DNA of 15,119 nucleotides from JAZKAD01 sp040389305 (GCA_040389305.1 JAZKAD010000026.1:1-15119), one strand, 5' to 3'. Positions 1 to 7,310 are shown, numbered from the stretch's first letter. Made by a program: numbers and translations. The notes: generated from the sequence alone by a model not told the origin.

Positions 1-551
1 CCTCGCTAAAGCGCCTTATGGCATATAGCGCTATTTTGAATATGGGTTATGCATTGGTGCCTCTCATGATATTTGACGATAGAAGCCTTAGTATATCTCT
101 CACATATGTGTTCATCTACGCAATATCCACTATAGGACTATTTACCGCAATATCAGTATCATTAGGCAGCGCCTCGGACACTGGAACTATCTCAGACCTC
201 GCAGGAATTGCTAGAACCAAAAAAGCTACAGCATTGATCATTAGTATTTGTATGTTTTCAATGATTGGCATCCCCCCATTTGCTGGTTTTTTTGGTAAAT
301 ATTACATTCTTGTGCATGCGCTTCGCTGCGGAGAATATTTACTTGCCATCTCTATGATACTAACTAGCGTCATTGCAGCTTACTATTATTTGAACATTGT
401 CAAATCTATGTATTTTTGTGATAGCACAATAAAAGCTTCAAGAGATAAACTATCCGGTGAGTCTTTATTGCTCTTGGTTTTGACTGCGAGCTTTATTTTG
501 CTTTTCAGTATCTTTGCAAAGTATTCCCCTCTTATCATTAATTTTTCATGA
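1..551 (+). CDS. nuoN: NADH-quinone oxidoreductase subunit N, 3' end (partial)
   Basis: This is the C-terminal part of a membrane subunit of respiratory complex I (NADH:ubiquinone oxidoreductase), one of the antiporter-like proton-pumping subunits. The frame is open to the left edge (codons begin at base 3), so the gene starts outside the window and the first ATG at 18 is internal. The segment KRLMAYSAILNMGYAL matches the conserved NuoN stretch around KRLLAYSSIxHxGY, followed by hydrophobic helices and the IPPFAGFFGKYYI motif typical of NuoN/M/L proteins. About five membrane helices are visible. The stop overlaps the birA start as ATGA (548-551), an arrangement seen in other alphaproteobacteria, where birA often follows the nuo operon. 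Identification as NuoN rather than NuoM or NuoL rests on the motif wording and the birA neighbour. Confidence 0.93.
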   Translation, partial: SLKRLMAYSAILNMGYALVPLMIFDDRSLSISLTYVFIYAISTIGLFTAISVSLGSASDTGTISDLAGIARTKKATALIISICMFSMIGIPPFAGFFGKYYILVHALRCGEYLLAISMILTSVIAAYYYLNIVKSMYFCDSTIKASRDKLSGESLLLLVLTASFILLFSIFAKYSPLIINFS

Positions 552-1330
552 CTTCTCGATCATGGTTAGATCGCTATAATCTTTTGGTCCTAGACGAAAT
601 AGATAGCACTAATCTTGAGGCAAGAAGAATTGCCGAATCTGGGGTTGATAATAACTTTGTGATTTGGGCCAAGAAGCAAACACAAGGAAAAGGGCGACAA
701 GGCAAATCTTGGCAGTCTCTTTCAAATAATCTGTATCTATCTATTTTATTAAACGCTGACTCCTTTTATAACAAGCAATCAGAGCTCTGTTTTGTCGCTG
801 GGCTTGCCGCGCAGAAAGTCATCGAAGAAAAATTATGCGAGGCGGGACGTAAATTCGATATAGCCCTTAAATGGCCAAATGATGTCATGGTAGATGGAGC
901 CAAAATCTCTGGTATTTTGCTGGAGGCCATTAAAATTAAAAATAAACATAGCCTAATTATTGGCATAGGTATCAACATACATAATCATCCAAAAGACCTG
1001 GATAGGTCAACCACCTCTTTGAATGATCTAGGTAGACAGCATAGTGATGCACCAGAAATAGAAGCGCAAAAAATATTAGATCTTACTATGCAATATTTTG
1101 AGTATTATTACGCGCTGTGGCAGAATGAAGGGTTTAGTAAGATTAGAGAGCTCTGGCTGGAAAAGGCCTATAACCCAGGGGGTATACTGACAGCTAGCTA
1201 CGGAGCACAAAAAATCTCAGGGCTGTTTCAAGATATAGACATGCAAGGGTCTCTTAGAATAAAACTTCCATCGGGCGAGATACACACTCTTGTCGCTGGT
1301 GAGATCATAATTGATAAAAAGGAAATTTAA
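548..1330 (+). CDS. birA: Biotin--[acetyl-CoA-carboxylase] ligase
   Basis: The 260-residue protein activates biotin with ATP to biotinyl-AMP and attaches it to a lysine of the biotin carboxyl carrier protein; it is cytosolic. The signature segments are present: DEIDSTN near residue 16, the biotinyl-AMP loop GKGRQGKSW at 47-55, KWPNDV at 108-113 and KISGILLEA at 119-127. A short C-terminal SH3-like domain (about 210-255, ending GEIHTLVAGEI) follows. There is no N-terminal winged-helix domain, so this is the short, monofunctional class and should not act as the bio-operon repressor. The start overlaps the nuoN stop (ATGA), which suggests translational coupling; I see no Shine-Dalgarno sequence. 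It converges on the next gene with only four bases between stops. Confidence 0.96.
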   Translation: MTSRSWLDRYNLLVLDEIDSTNLEARRIAESGVDNNFVIWAKKQTQGKGRQGKSWQSLSNNLYLSILLNADSFYNKQSELCFVAGLAAQKVIEEKLCEAGRKFDIALKWPNDVMVDGAKISGILLEAIKIKNKHSLIIGIGINIHNHPKDLDRSTTSLNDLGRQHSDAPEIEAQKILDLTMQYFEYYYALWQNEGFSKIRELWLEKAYNPGGILTASYGAQKISGLFQDIDMQGSLRIKLPSGEIHTLVAGEIIIDKKEI

Positions 1331-1334
1331 ATCA

Positions 1335-1541
1335 TTAAGCTATGATGTCTGGGTATAGCATAGATTGTATCTCTCTGATTTTGTCTTTGAGAAATAATTT
1401 GCGCTTTTTAAGGCGTTGCGTCAACAGCTGATCCAAGCCCGCCTCTTGTTCATTGTCATCGATCAATTGATTAAGAGCGAAATGCTCTTCTGTAAAAACG
1501 CTCAGTTGTTGCAGTAAATAATCTGTAGATTCACTTGCCAT
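1335..1541 (-). CDS. DUF465 / YdcH-like small coiled-coil protein
   Basis: A 68-residue acidic and basic helical protein. The C-terminal half QRLKKRKLFLKDKIREIQSML fits the DUF465 (YdcH) pattern of a helical hairpin ending in LKKxKLxLKDEIxxxL, and the length is right for the family. The first helix (about 8-35) and the second (about 38-63) would pair as a short antiparallel coiled coil. The function of this family is unknown; it is widespread in alphaproteobacteria. No clear ribosome binding site precedes the ATG at 1541. The gene stands alone on the minus strand, facing birA, with a long AT-rich upstream region. Confidence 0.72.
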   Translation of the reverse strand: MASESTDYLLQQLSVFTEEHFALNQLIDDNEQEAGLDQLLTQRLKKRKLFLKDKIREIQSMLYPDIIA

Positions 1542-1687
1542 ATAGTACCATTTTTTTATGCCATTTCGGCTTGATATTCAAGACTACTTGCACCACATAT
1601 TATGTTCATATAATATAAGTTATAACAAAAATACTACAAAATGCATCAAAAATATAATAGTTTATATAAATATTCTTAAGCATAACA

Positions 1688-1716
1688 TCACTAAGATTGC
1701 TATGTAATTTTAGTGA
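1688..1716 (-). terminator. Stem-loop, possible transcription end of flagellar operon
   Basis: An 11-bp stem (TCACTAAGATT with AATTTTAGTGA, one G-U pair) closes a 7-nt loop. It lies about 75 bases past the stop of the last flagellar gene. Neither side has a uridine run, so it is not a canonical intrinsic terminator; it could be an mRNA 3'-end stabiliser. The position suits an operon end but the role is a guess. Confidence 0.3.
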
Positions 1717-1753
1717 AAGATATAAAAAGAGGGGTTAAGAGGCTGTGGCTTTG

Positions 1754-1770
1754 GCTTGCCTAGGGTAAGC
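1754..1770 (-). terminator. Small hairpin after the motE-like stop
   Basis: A 7-bp stem (GCTTGCC with GGTAAGC, one G-U pair) with a 3-nt loop lies 19 bases past the stop codon of the motE-like gene. No uridine tract follows on the minus strand, so termination here is uncertain. Confidence 0.22.
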
Positions 1771-1789
1771 AATAATACCGTTCTTTATA

Positions 1790-2485
1790 TTACTTACTTT
1801 GAGGATCTAGAATATTTTTTTGCTTAGTTAGCTCTATAGAGAGGTCGCTAGCTTTACTCGTTTGCATAGCAGCAAGAATAGGAGAAACCTTGGTCTCTTT
1901 CATTCGGCTTACAATATCCAGTAAGATTGGCATCTCTAAAGCGTCGAATATTTTTGCAGCGTCCTTAGGCTTCATGTTCTCGTAAATACGGACTATGCTT
2001 TTAATCTTACCACTTTCTTTATCTCTGTATGTTTTCATCACCTCTTCCACCTGAGACTGAAGGGATTGCAAATCTTGTATTTTCTGATCAAGCTTACTTT
2101 CTGTAGCCGTGAGTACATTTTCACGCATCTGCAATGCTTCTTGAGTGCGGTTTAGCTCATCCCGTCTACGAGACAGCTCTTTGAGCAGTTGCATTTCGTC
2201 GCTACTTAGATCGCTACCCATTTGCGGTAAATTACTTTTTGTTATAACTCGAGTGGGCTCTGAAGCTGGAGTTTGAGGTGTGGCTTTATCTGAAGCCACT
2301 TGCACCCCAGGATGTGGGGCTTTAGGCGTAGATTGAGCATGCGCTACATCCATAAGGACGGAATGAGAGGAGATAGTAAAAGCATATTTTGTATGCTCCT
2401 GAATTTTACCAAATACAGTAAAGCCCTTAGCGAGAAGAGCTACCATTAGTACAATAAGTATTGATCCAAAAAAATCTATTCTCAT
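1790..2485 (-). CDS. MotE-like flagellar protein with MgtE-N/FliG-like domain
   Basis: A 231-residue protein with one N-terminal membrane helix (about 8-25, no obvious cleavage site), a proline-rich linker (about 50-78), a long coiled coil (about 94-158) and a compact C-terminal domain (about 160-225). The C-terminal part, with YENMKPKDAAKIFDAL and LLDIVSRMKETKVSPILAAM, is the MgtE intracellular N-domain/FliG-middle fold found in MotE proteins. In rhizobia MotE is a periplasmic chaperone for the motor protein MotC; similar genes sit in flagellar clusters across alphaproteobacteria. The topology (helix in, rest periplasmic) and the position right after fliM and a DUF6468 gene support a motor-related role. 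The start overlaps the upstream stop as ATGA. The exact function here is inferred from family and context. Confidence 0.78.
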   Translation of the reverse strand: MRIDFFGSILIVLMVALLAKGFTVFGKIQEHTKYAFTISSHSVLMDVAHAQSTPKAPHPGVQVASDKATPQTPASEPTRVITKSNLPQMGSDLSSDEMQLLKELSRRRDELNRTQEALQMRENVLTATESKLDQKIQDLQSLQSQVEEVMKTYRDKESGKIKSIVRIYENMKPKDAAKIFDALEMPILLDIVSRMKETKVSPILAAMQTSKASDLSIELTKQKNILDPQSK

Positions 2486-3141
2486 TTGCGCGCGCTAATC
2501 CTTCTCAGTGTGTCATAGTAGTCATTCTGGGTAAGAGTTGCCGCCTCTTGCTTTGTATTTGTAACGATACGTTTTAATATATTTTCTAGTTCGTTTTTAT
2601 GCTGTAAAGACAAAGCTTTGTCATCGGCAACACTCTCTTGTAGATAATCATCATCCCTCTGTTTACCCCTCTGCTGATCTCTTATCTGATCTCTGGACTC
2701 ATCTCTTCGTTCATACCTTAGATGCTCTCTATCTTCTGATGTAGATTGACCTTGATCTTCTTTATCATATCTCTGTTTGTCACTCTGATTACCACGAAAG
2801 GCATCTATCTTTTCAAAGCTACGCGCTTCTGTAATATTTCTTTCTAAACGTTCTGCTATTTTATTTCCAAGCTCACTGGCCATATGCAGCTCTGTATAAG
2901 TTCTCTCGGATTCCTTGAGCGATTTTTGAATAACTTGCATTTGCGCCCCCGTCTCCTTACCTAAGATAGACATTTCAGCAATGGCTTTGTCCGCCTTAAC
3001 AACGGCGACATCAAACTCTTTAATCATGCGCGCAAATTCAACTCTGCTATTATGGAGATCCTGTATACGCTTATTGAGCACCCAGCAATATGCTACGCAT
3101 ACTCCTATCATTACCAAAAGTAAAACATCTAACGCTAACAT
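2482..3141 (-). CDS. DUF6468-type flagellar cluster protein
   Basis: A 219-residue protein with an N-terminal membrane helix (about 3-21) and a helical segment (about 25-105) rich in heptad-like leucine, isoleucine and alanine spacing. It resembles the DUF6468 proteins encoded between fliM and the motE-like gene in alphaproteobacterial flagellar clusters; their function is unknown. Residues 114-168 form a low-complexity stretch built almost only of R, D, E, Q, K and S (for example RDESRDQIRDQQRGKQRDDD), probably disordered, which looks like an expansion between the conserved N-terminal part and a short C-terminal helix (about 175-215). The gene starts three bases after the fliM stop and overlaps the next start by four, so the three genes are almost certainly co-translated. 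Family assignment is by pattern and location. Confidence 0.68.
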   Translation of the reverse strand: MLALDVLLLVMIGVCVAYCWVLNKRIQDLHNSRVEFARMIKEFDVAVVKADKAIAEMSILGKETGAQMQVIQKSLKESERTYTELHMASELGNKIAERLERNITEARSFEKIDAFRGNQSDKQRYDKEDQGQSTSEDREHLRYERRDESRDQIRDQQRGKQRDDDYLQESVADDKALSLQHKNELENILKRIVTNTKQEAATLTQNDYYDTLRRISARK

Positions 3142-3144
3142 AGG

Positions 3145-4113
3145 TTACTCTTCTATGATTATTTGATTAATATTAACCGCGACTTTCTCTTCAATTTTGC
3201 CTAGCTGCCCCTTAAATAATGGCACGTGACTACACCTAATCGTAACATCTGCGTCATGCTTATGGTCCATAACTATGGTATGCCCGACTTTGAGGCTAGC
3301 TACGTCAAAAATTGTAGTTGGTTTATTATGAATTACAGCTTCTATTGGTACATCAATATTATATATTGTATTTATCAGAGAATCCGTCCAAACCGCATCA
3401 CTCCCAAATTTATCTCCGATAAATACTTGCTGCAGCAATGCTTTAATTGGCTCAATAGTATTATATGGGATAACAAGGTCTAATTTTCCATCGCGTCCAA
3501 CTATGGCAATATTAAGTTGTAATAAAATTATAGCATCGCCAGGGCGAGCAATTGTAGCAAAAGTTGGATTATGCTCTAGTCTATCAAAAACAAAGGTAGA
3601 TGGACTGATTGGCTCAAAGGCGCTACCCAGCTCATTTAATATAACTTCCACTACTTGCTTAATAAGAGCCTGTTCTATGTAAGTTATAATCCTTTCTTTA
3701 TCGTCCCTATCATTTTTTTCTTCTTCGCTATCTTTTTCTTCTTCTTTAGGTTGTCCAAGATGTTTTTTGCCGCCAAGTAATATATCTACGAAGGCAAAAA
3801 TAAAATGGCTATCTAGGACAACTATCCCTAAATTTTCCCATTCTATAGCTTTGAATACAGCGATAGACGAAGGAGACTTAATTTCTTTGAGATAATGACC
3901 AAATCTTAAAGACTTAAAGCCTATAATATCAATTTCTATAGTTTCTGAAGTAAGGTTTCTGAGAGCTGAAGTTAGAGAACGTACTAATCTCTCAAATACA
4001 ATCTCAAGCATAGGTAATTTATCATAGGACTGCAAAGCTTGGTCTAATATAGCTTTGATACCTTTATGATCTTCCTCTAGGATGGGATTTGATATTGTAC
4101 TCTCTTTGCTCAT
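3145..4113 (-). CDS. fliM: Flagellar motor switch protein FliM
   Basis: A 322-residue component of the cytoplasmic C-ring, which links the stator to the rotor and switches rotation direction. The middle CheC-like domain (about 35-235) contains FVDILLGGKK near 108-117, the ERIITYIEQ helix start at 140-148 and VIPYNTIEPI at 214-223. The C-terminal SpoA/FliN-like domain (about 250-316) shows DVPIEAVI and LKVGHTI. Length is normal. Two oddities: the N-terminal CheY-binding peptide (typically SQxEIDALL) is diverged, the nearest match being GIKAIL at 18-23; and a lysine/glutamate/aspartate-rich insertion (about 123-140) follows the GG motif, where GGxG has become GGKK. It sits 47 bases after fliL and three bases before the DUF6468 gene, the order usual in alphaproteobacteria. 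Confidence 0.95.
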   Translation of the reverse strand: MSKESTISNPILEEDHKGIKAILDQALQSYDKLPMLEIVFERLVRSLTSALRNLTSETIEIDIIGFKSLRFGHYLKEIKSPSSIAVFKAIEWENLGIVVLDSHFIFAFVDILLGGKKHLGQPKEEEKDSEEEKNDRDDKERIITYIEQALIKQVVEVILNELGSAFEPISPSTFVFDRLEHNPTFATIARPGDAIILLQLNIAIVGRDGKLDLVIPYNTIEPIKALLQQVFIGDKFGSDAVWTDSLINTIYNIDVPIEAVIHNKPTTIFDVASLKVGHTIVMDHKHDADVTIRCSHVPLFKGQLGKIEEKVAVNINQIIIEE

Positions 4114-4160
4114 AGCTAACTGAAATAACAGGTGAATGGCATGATACTAAATCTATATAT

Positions 4161-4682
4161 CTAGTCTACTAAAATTTCTTTAAAAAGTAAATCTTTCACT
4201 TCGATTGGATACATAATTTTATTAACTCTCTTGGTCAGCTCTTCTTTAAGACGCAATGTGGCGCCCGAACCGCTGAAATCCTGGGGCCTAAGTTCTTTAA
4301 GAAAGACATTATAACTATCCTGAATTTCTCGTAAACGCTTGCCTACTTCAAGGCTATCTTGCGTACTAGATAAACGGAAGCTTAGTATAAGTTTCAAGTA
4401 GTGTCTTTGAGTTGTATTGGATATAAGATTTACCACTATCTCATCCATATCATAAAAACTCTCTACTTGAGGCTCGCTAAAAGCAGCCGCTTTGATTGAG
4501 GCTGGGTCGTGATCTGAGGTTTTGTTGAAAATTTTACTAAATAACAGGGCGGCACCAATGCATATAGCAAGCAGCAAAACTGCGAGCATAATTAATACAC
4601 GCTTATTCTTCAAATGTATGCTAAGAGGAGCTTTAAGCTCTAACGCAGATTCATCTCCTCCTTTTTTATCGCCTTTACTCAT
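4161..4682 (-). CDS. fliL: Flagellar basal-body-associated protein FliL
   Basis: A 173-residue single-pass inner-membrane protein. A charged cytoplasmic N-terminus precedes one membrane helix (about 29-49), and the periplasmic domain follows, with FYDMDEIVVNL near 77, the HYLKLILSFRL strand near 93, and the conserved C-terminal stretch ending KDLLFKEILVD. In other bacteria FliL rings surround the stator and support torque. The start is secured by a good Shine-Dalgarno sequence AGGTGAG (4685-4691) two bases before the ATG. It is the first gene of the operon fliL-fliM-DUF6468-motE-like and is divergent from ubiA. Confidence 0.95.
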   Translation of the reverse strand: MSKGDKKGGDESALELKAPLSIHLKNKRVLIMLAVLLLAICIGAALLFSKIFNKTSDHDPASIKAAAFSEPQVESFYDMDEIVVNLISNTTQRHYLKLILSFRLSSTQDSLEVGKRLREIQDSYNVFLKELRPQDFSGSGATLRLKEELTKRVNKIMYPIEVKDLLFKEILVD

Positions 4683-4701
4683 TGCTCACCTATTTTGATG
4701 T

Positions 4702-4731
4702 ATTATTCATAACAATGGGTATATAAGTAAA
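4702..4731 (-). promoter_or_regulatory. Possible promoter of the fliL operon
   Basis: On the minus strand TTTACT (4726-4731) and AATAAT (4702-4707) are separated by 18 bases and precede the fliL ribosome binding site. The match is fair for a sigma70-type promoter (4/6 and 5/6) but the region is AT-rich, so chance is possible. No sigma54-type GG-GC element was noticed. Confidence 0.3.
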
Positions 4732-4845
4732 TCTCCTACCTCTCAAAACAAAAAGAGTTCTGCCAAAAGAAAGCATGTATCTTGCGGCATTTTTACACAC
4801 AACACTTTAAAGATTTTAGATGCTAAAGCAACTCAGATTTACTCA

Positions 4846-5706
4846 ATGAAAAAATTTTTTGCTCTTCTTGATTTGATGCGCTTTCGCAATCCTACCGGAT
4901 ATTTACTATTGTTTTTTCCATGCGCTTTCGGAGTAGCGCTTGCGGCAAAATCTACAGAGCAATTATGGATTATCCCCATCTTTTTACTGGGTAGTATAAC
5001 TATGCGAGGCGCTGGATGCATAGTCAACGATATAGTCGATAGAAATATTGATGCTTTAGTCGAGCGCACCAAAACAAGACCCATTCCTTCTGGCCTGGTT
5101 AGTATACGCGAGGCTGTAGCTTTGCTTCTTTTCCTAATGCTTGTAAGCCTACCCATCCTACTTATGCTTCAAAGAGATGCGATCATTATTGGGCTTTGCT
5201 CTCTAGTCTTAGTCGCCTTATATCCTTGGATGAAGAGAATCACTTATCTTCCACAGGTCTTTTTAGGAATAACTTTTAATATTGGAGCTTTGATAGCCTA
5301 TACAGGACTTGGACAAAGTTTAGATCTGCCGATTATGCTTGCCTATATTGGATGTTTTTTTTGGACTTTGGGATATGACACGATATATGCATTTATGGAT
5401 ATTAGAGACGATGCGAAGATCGGTGTTAAATCATCCGCATTATTTTTAAGAATGGGTTCTTATAGGATGTGGATTGCTGCTTTTTATCTTATATTCAACA
5501 TTACGATGCTTAGTGCAGTTTATATAGTATTTGACTATACTATCCTCCCAATTTTTGGAGCAATTTGCGCCTTTAGTATATGCATTTGGCAAGTTTGTAC
5601 TTTAGATATAACATCCCCTAGGAATTGCTTGGTAAGATTTAAGAGTAATGTTTATGTTGGGATTTTATGGATGACAGTAATGATCGCTTCTCATCACATT
5701 TTATAG
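4846..5706 (+). CDS. ubiA: 4-hydroxybenzoate polyprenyltransferase
   Basis: A 286-residue polytopic membrane enzyme that prenylates 4-hydroxybenzoate in ubiquinone synthesis. It has both aspartate-rich motifs that bind the Mg-diphosphate of the prenyl donor: NDIVDRNID at 61-69 (NDxxDxxxD), followed by ERTKTRPIPSG, and YAFMDIRDDAKIGVKS at 181-196 (DxxxD then GVKS). About eight or nine hydrophobic helices are visible and the length is normal. The ATG at 4846 gives the expected short basic N-terminus before LMRFRNPTGYLLLFFP. It is divergent from fliL (163 bases between starts) and 64 bases upstream of def. With NuoN and AtpD in the window it indicates an active respiratory chain. UbiA is preferred over other family members because of the GYLLLFFPCAFG and GVKS wording. 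Confidence 0.93.
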   Translation: MKKFFALLDLMRFRNPTGYLLLFFPCAFGVALAAKSTEQLWIIPIFLLGSITMRGAGCIVNDIVDRNIDALVERTKTRPIPSGLVSIREAVALLLFLMLVSLPILLMLQRDAIIIGLCSLVLVALYPWMKRITYLPQVFLGITFNIGALIAYTGLGQSLDLPIMLAYIGCFFWTLGYDTIYAFMDIRDDAKIGVKSSALFLRMGSYRMWIAAFYLIFNITMLSAVYIVFDYTILPIFGAICAFSICIWQVCTLDITSPRNCLVRFKSNVYVGILWMTVMIASHHIL

Positions 5707-5711
5707 GCATC

Positions 5712-5740
5712 TTGCAATTAAGACATGAAAACCTTATAAT
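5712..5740 (+). promoter_or_regulatory. Sigma70-like promoter of def-fmt
   Basis: TTGCAA (5712-5717) and a perfect TATAAT (5735-5740) are separated by exactly 17 bases, in the gap between ubiA and def. The predicted start of transcription is about 24 bases before the def ATG. This is the best promoter match I found in the window, and it suggests def and fmt are transcribed independently of ubiA. Confidence 0.6.
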
Positions 5741-5770
5741 TTAAGCATTAATATTATTAAGTAGCACCAT

Positions 5771-6304
5771 ATGTCTGTACTACCACTAATCATAGCACCA
5801 GATCAAATATTGCGCAAAAAATCTCTGCCAGTAGAGGTATTTGACGAAGCTTTGCGGAGTTTTATAAAAAACATGATCGAAACCATGTATCACGATCGCG
5901 GCATTGGACTTGCGGCAGTACAAGTTGGAGTGCATAAAAGGATTTTGATTATAGATCTTAAAGAAGATGATGATAATCCAGATAGACCTGCTGATTTTTT
6001 TCCTCTTGTTGTCATTAATCCGGAAATTGTCCAGATTTCCGAAGCGGAATGCACAGCAACGGAAGGATGCCTCTCTGTTCCCGGTCAATACCTAGACGTC
6101 ATAAGGCCCGAATCTGTTACAGTAAAATATAAAGATGGTTATGGCAAAGAGCATATGATTGAATGCAAAGATTGGTTTGCGCGTTGTATGTTACATGAAA
6201 TAGACCATTTAGATGGCAAGCTTTTAATCGATTACGTATCGAATCTAAAACGTGATGTCATTTTACGTAAACTCACTAGGGCAAAGCGCCAAAATGCGAT
6301 ATGA
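5771..6304 (+). CDS. def: Peptide deformylase
   Basis: A 177-residue metalloenzyme that removes the N-formyl group from new polypeptides. All three family motifs are intact: GIGLAAVQ at 44-51 (motif 1), EGCLS at 98-102 (motif 2, metal-binding Cys) and HEIDH at 142-146 (motif 3, two metal-binding His and the catalytic Glu). The length is normal. It is paired with fmt, the enzyme that adds the formyl group to initiator Met-tRNA, a classic functional pairing. No strong ribosome binding site precedes the ATG at 5771. Confidence 0.97.
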   Translation: MSVLPLIIAPDQILRKKSLPVEVFDEALRSFIKNMIETMYHDRGIGLAAVQVGVHKRILIIDLKEDDDNPDRPADFFPLVVINPEIVQISEAECTATEGCLSVPGQYLDVIRPESVTVKYKDGYGKEHMIECKDWFARCMLHEIDHLDGKLLIDYVSNLKRDVILRKLTRAKRQNAI

Positions 6305-6311
6305 GCGCAAT

Positions 6312-7229
6312 ATGAAAATCATCTTTATGGGAACTCCAGATTTTGCCGTTCCTGGTCTTGAACTATTGTTATCTAGCGAGCATCAAGTAGTCGCTGTATA
6401 TACTCAGGCACCTAAGCCTAAGGGACGTGGCATGAAAATAGCGCAGTCACCTGTGCAAATTGTCGCTAAAGCGCGAGGCATTCCGGTATATACTCCGAGC
6501 AGTCTGAAACTACCCGAAGTCCAAGAACAAATCGATAATATTGAAGCCGATATAATAGTAGTTGTTGCTTATGGCTTTATTGTGCCAAAGCGTATTTTGC
6601 AATCAAAGCATTATGGGTGTCTGAATATTCACCCTTCAAAGCTACCAAGATTCCGAGGTGCAGCCCCATTGCAGAGAACTATTATTGCGGGCGACTGCGA
6701 GACAGCAGTTTGCATAATGCAAATGGACGAAGGATTGGACACTGGCGATATACTCATGAGAGAAGATTTTGCCATAAGTAGTTCTATAACTATCCAGGAA
6801 TTGCATGATATTTGCGCAGAAAAGGGGGCGGAGCTTCTCTTAAAAACCATTGATAATATTGATAATCTTCCTCCTTTAAAACAAGGCTCTGAGGGCGCCA
6901 CCTATGCCCCTAAGCTCAAAAAGGAAGAGGGAAAGATTGATTGGAGCGAAAGCGCTCTGGATATCGAGCGCAAAATTCGTGGGATGACTCCTTGGCCTGG
7001 GGTATTTTTTGAATATAAAGGTGAACTGGTTAAAATACTTAAAGCGCAAGTGCAAGAGAAGGATTACACAGAAACTCCGGGCACGATTATAGAAAAAGAC
7101 TTAGTGATTGTATGTAGCTCAAAAGCCTTGCTTATAGACATCGTACAAAAAGCAGGCAAAGGCCCTATCAGCTTCAAGGAGTTACTAGATAATTTTTGTA
7201 TAAGCGTAAGATTTTTAGATGTAATTTGA
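6312..7229 (+). CDS. fmt: Methionyl-tRNA formyltransferase
   Basis: The 305-residue enzyme transfers a formyl group from 10-formyl-tetrahydrofolate to initiator Met-tRNA. The start at 6312 gives the canonical N-terminus MKIIFMGTPDFAVP, seven bases after the def stop; an open frame upstream to 6252 overlaps def and is not expected to be translated. The tRNA-recognition loop KPKGRG is at 35-40. The catalytic residues Asn105 and His107 lie in LNIHPSKLPRFRGAAPLQR and Asp143 in DEGLDTGDIL. The C-terminal OB-fold domain (about 200-300) includes IRGMTPWPGVFFE and GKGPISFKELL. The last five codons and stop lie inside the left arm of a long imperfect palindrome (7212-7310), so the extreme C-terminus may have been altered by that element. 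Confidence 0.96.
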   Translation: MKIIFMGTPDFAVPGLELLLSSEHQVVAVYTQAPKPKGRGMKIAQSPVQIVAKARGIPVYTPSSLKLPEVQEQIDNIEADIIVVVAYGFIVPKRILQSKHYGCLNIHPSKLPRFRGAAPLQRTIIAGDCETAVCIMQMDEGLDTGDILMREDFAISSSITIQELHDICAEKGAELLLKTIDNIDNLPPLKQGSEGATYAPKLKKEEGKIDWSESALDIERKIRGMTPWPGVFFEYKGELVKILKAQVQEKDYTETPGTIIEKDLVIVCSSKALLIDIVQKAGKGPISFKELLDNFCISVRFLDVI

Positions 7230-7310
7230 GTGAGGAGCGCCCAGAGATGAATGCCATGGGTGTACTTTAGTACATGAGGACGCGAGCTTACGATAAATTG
7301 CATTTAGAAA
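7212..7310. repeat. ~100-nt imperfect palindrome spanning the fmt stop codon
   Basis: Bases 7212-7228 can pair with 7294-7310 in an uninterrupted 17-bp helix (13 Watson-Crick and 4 G-U pairs). At the tip, TGTACT (7261-7266) pairs perfectly with AGTACA (7269-7274) around a 2-nt loop. The parts between are only weakly paired. Size and shape recall the Rickettsia palindromic elements, roughly 100-150 nt, which insert in and between genes. No T-run follows, so it is not an intrinsic terminator. I cannot tell from one copy whether it is repeated in the genome. Confidence 0.5.

Larger units (their letters stand above)
1542..1789. other. AT-rich intergenic region with stem-loops
   Basis: No gene is visible in these 248 bases. 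They lie upstream of the DUF465 gene and downstream of the flagellar operon, both on the minus strand, so they should hold the end of one transcript and the promoter of the next. Besides the two hairpins listed separately, a 7-bp AT-only inverted repeat (1597-1603 with 1610-1616) is present. No convincing -35/-10 pair could be chosen among the many AT runs. Confidence 0.6.

Noticed and set aside
6252..6311. Longer fmt start giving 20 extra residues
   Set aside because: It overlaps def and adds residues before the canonical MKIIFMGTPDFAVP start at 6312.
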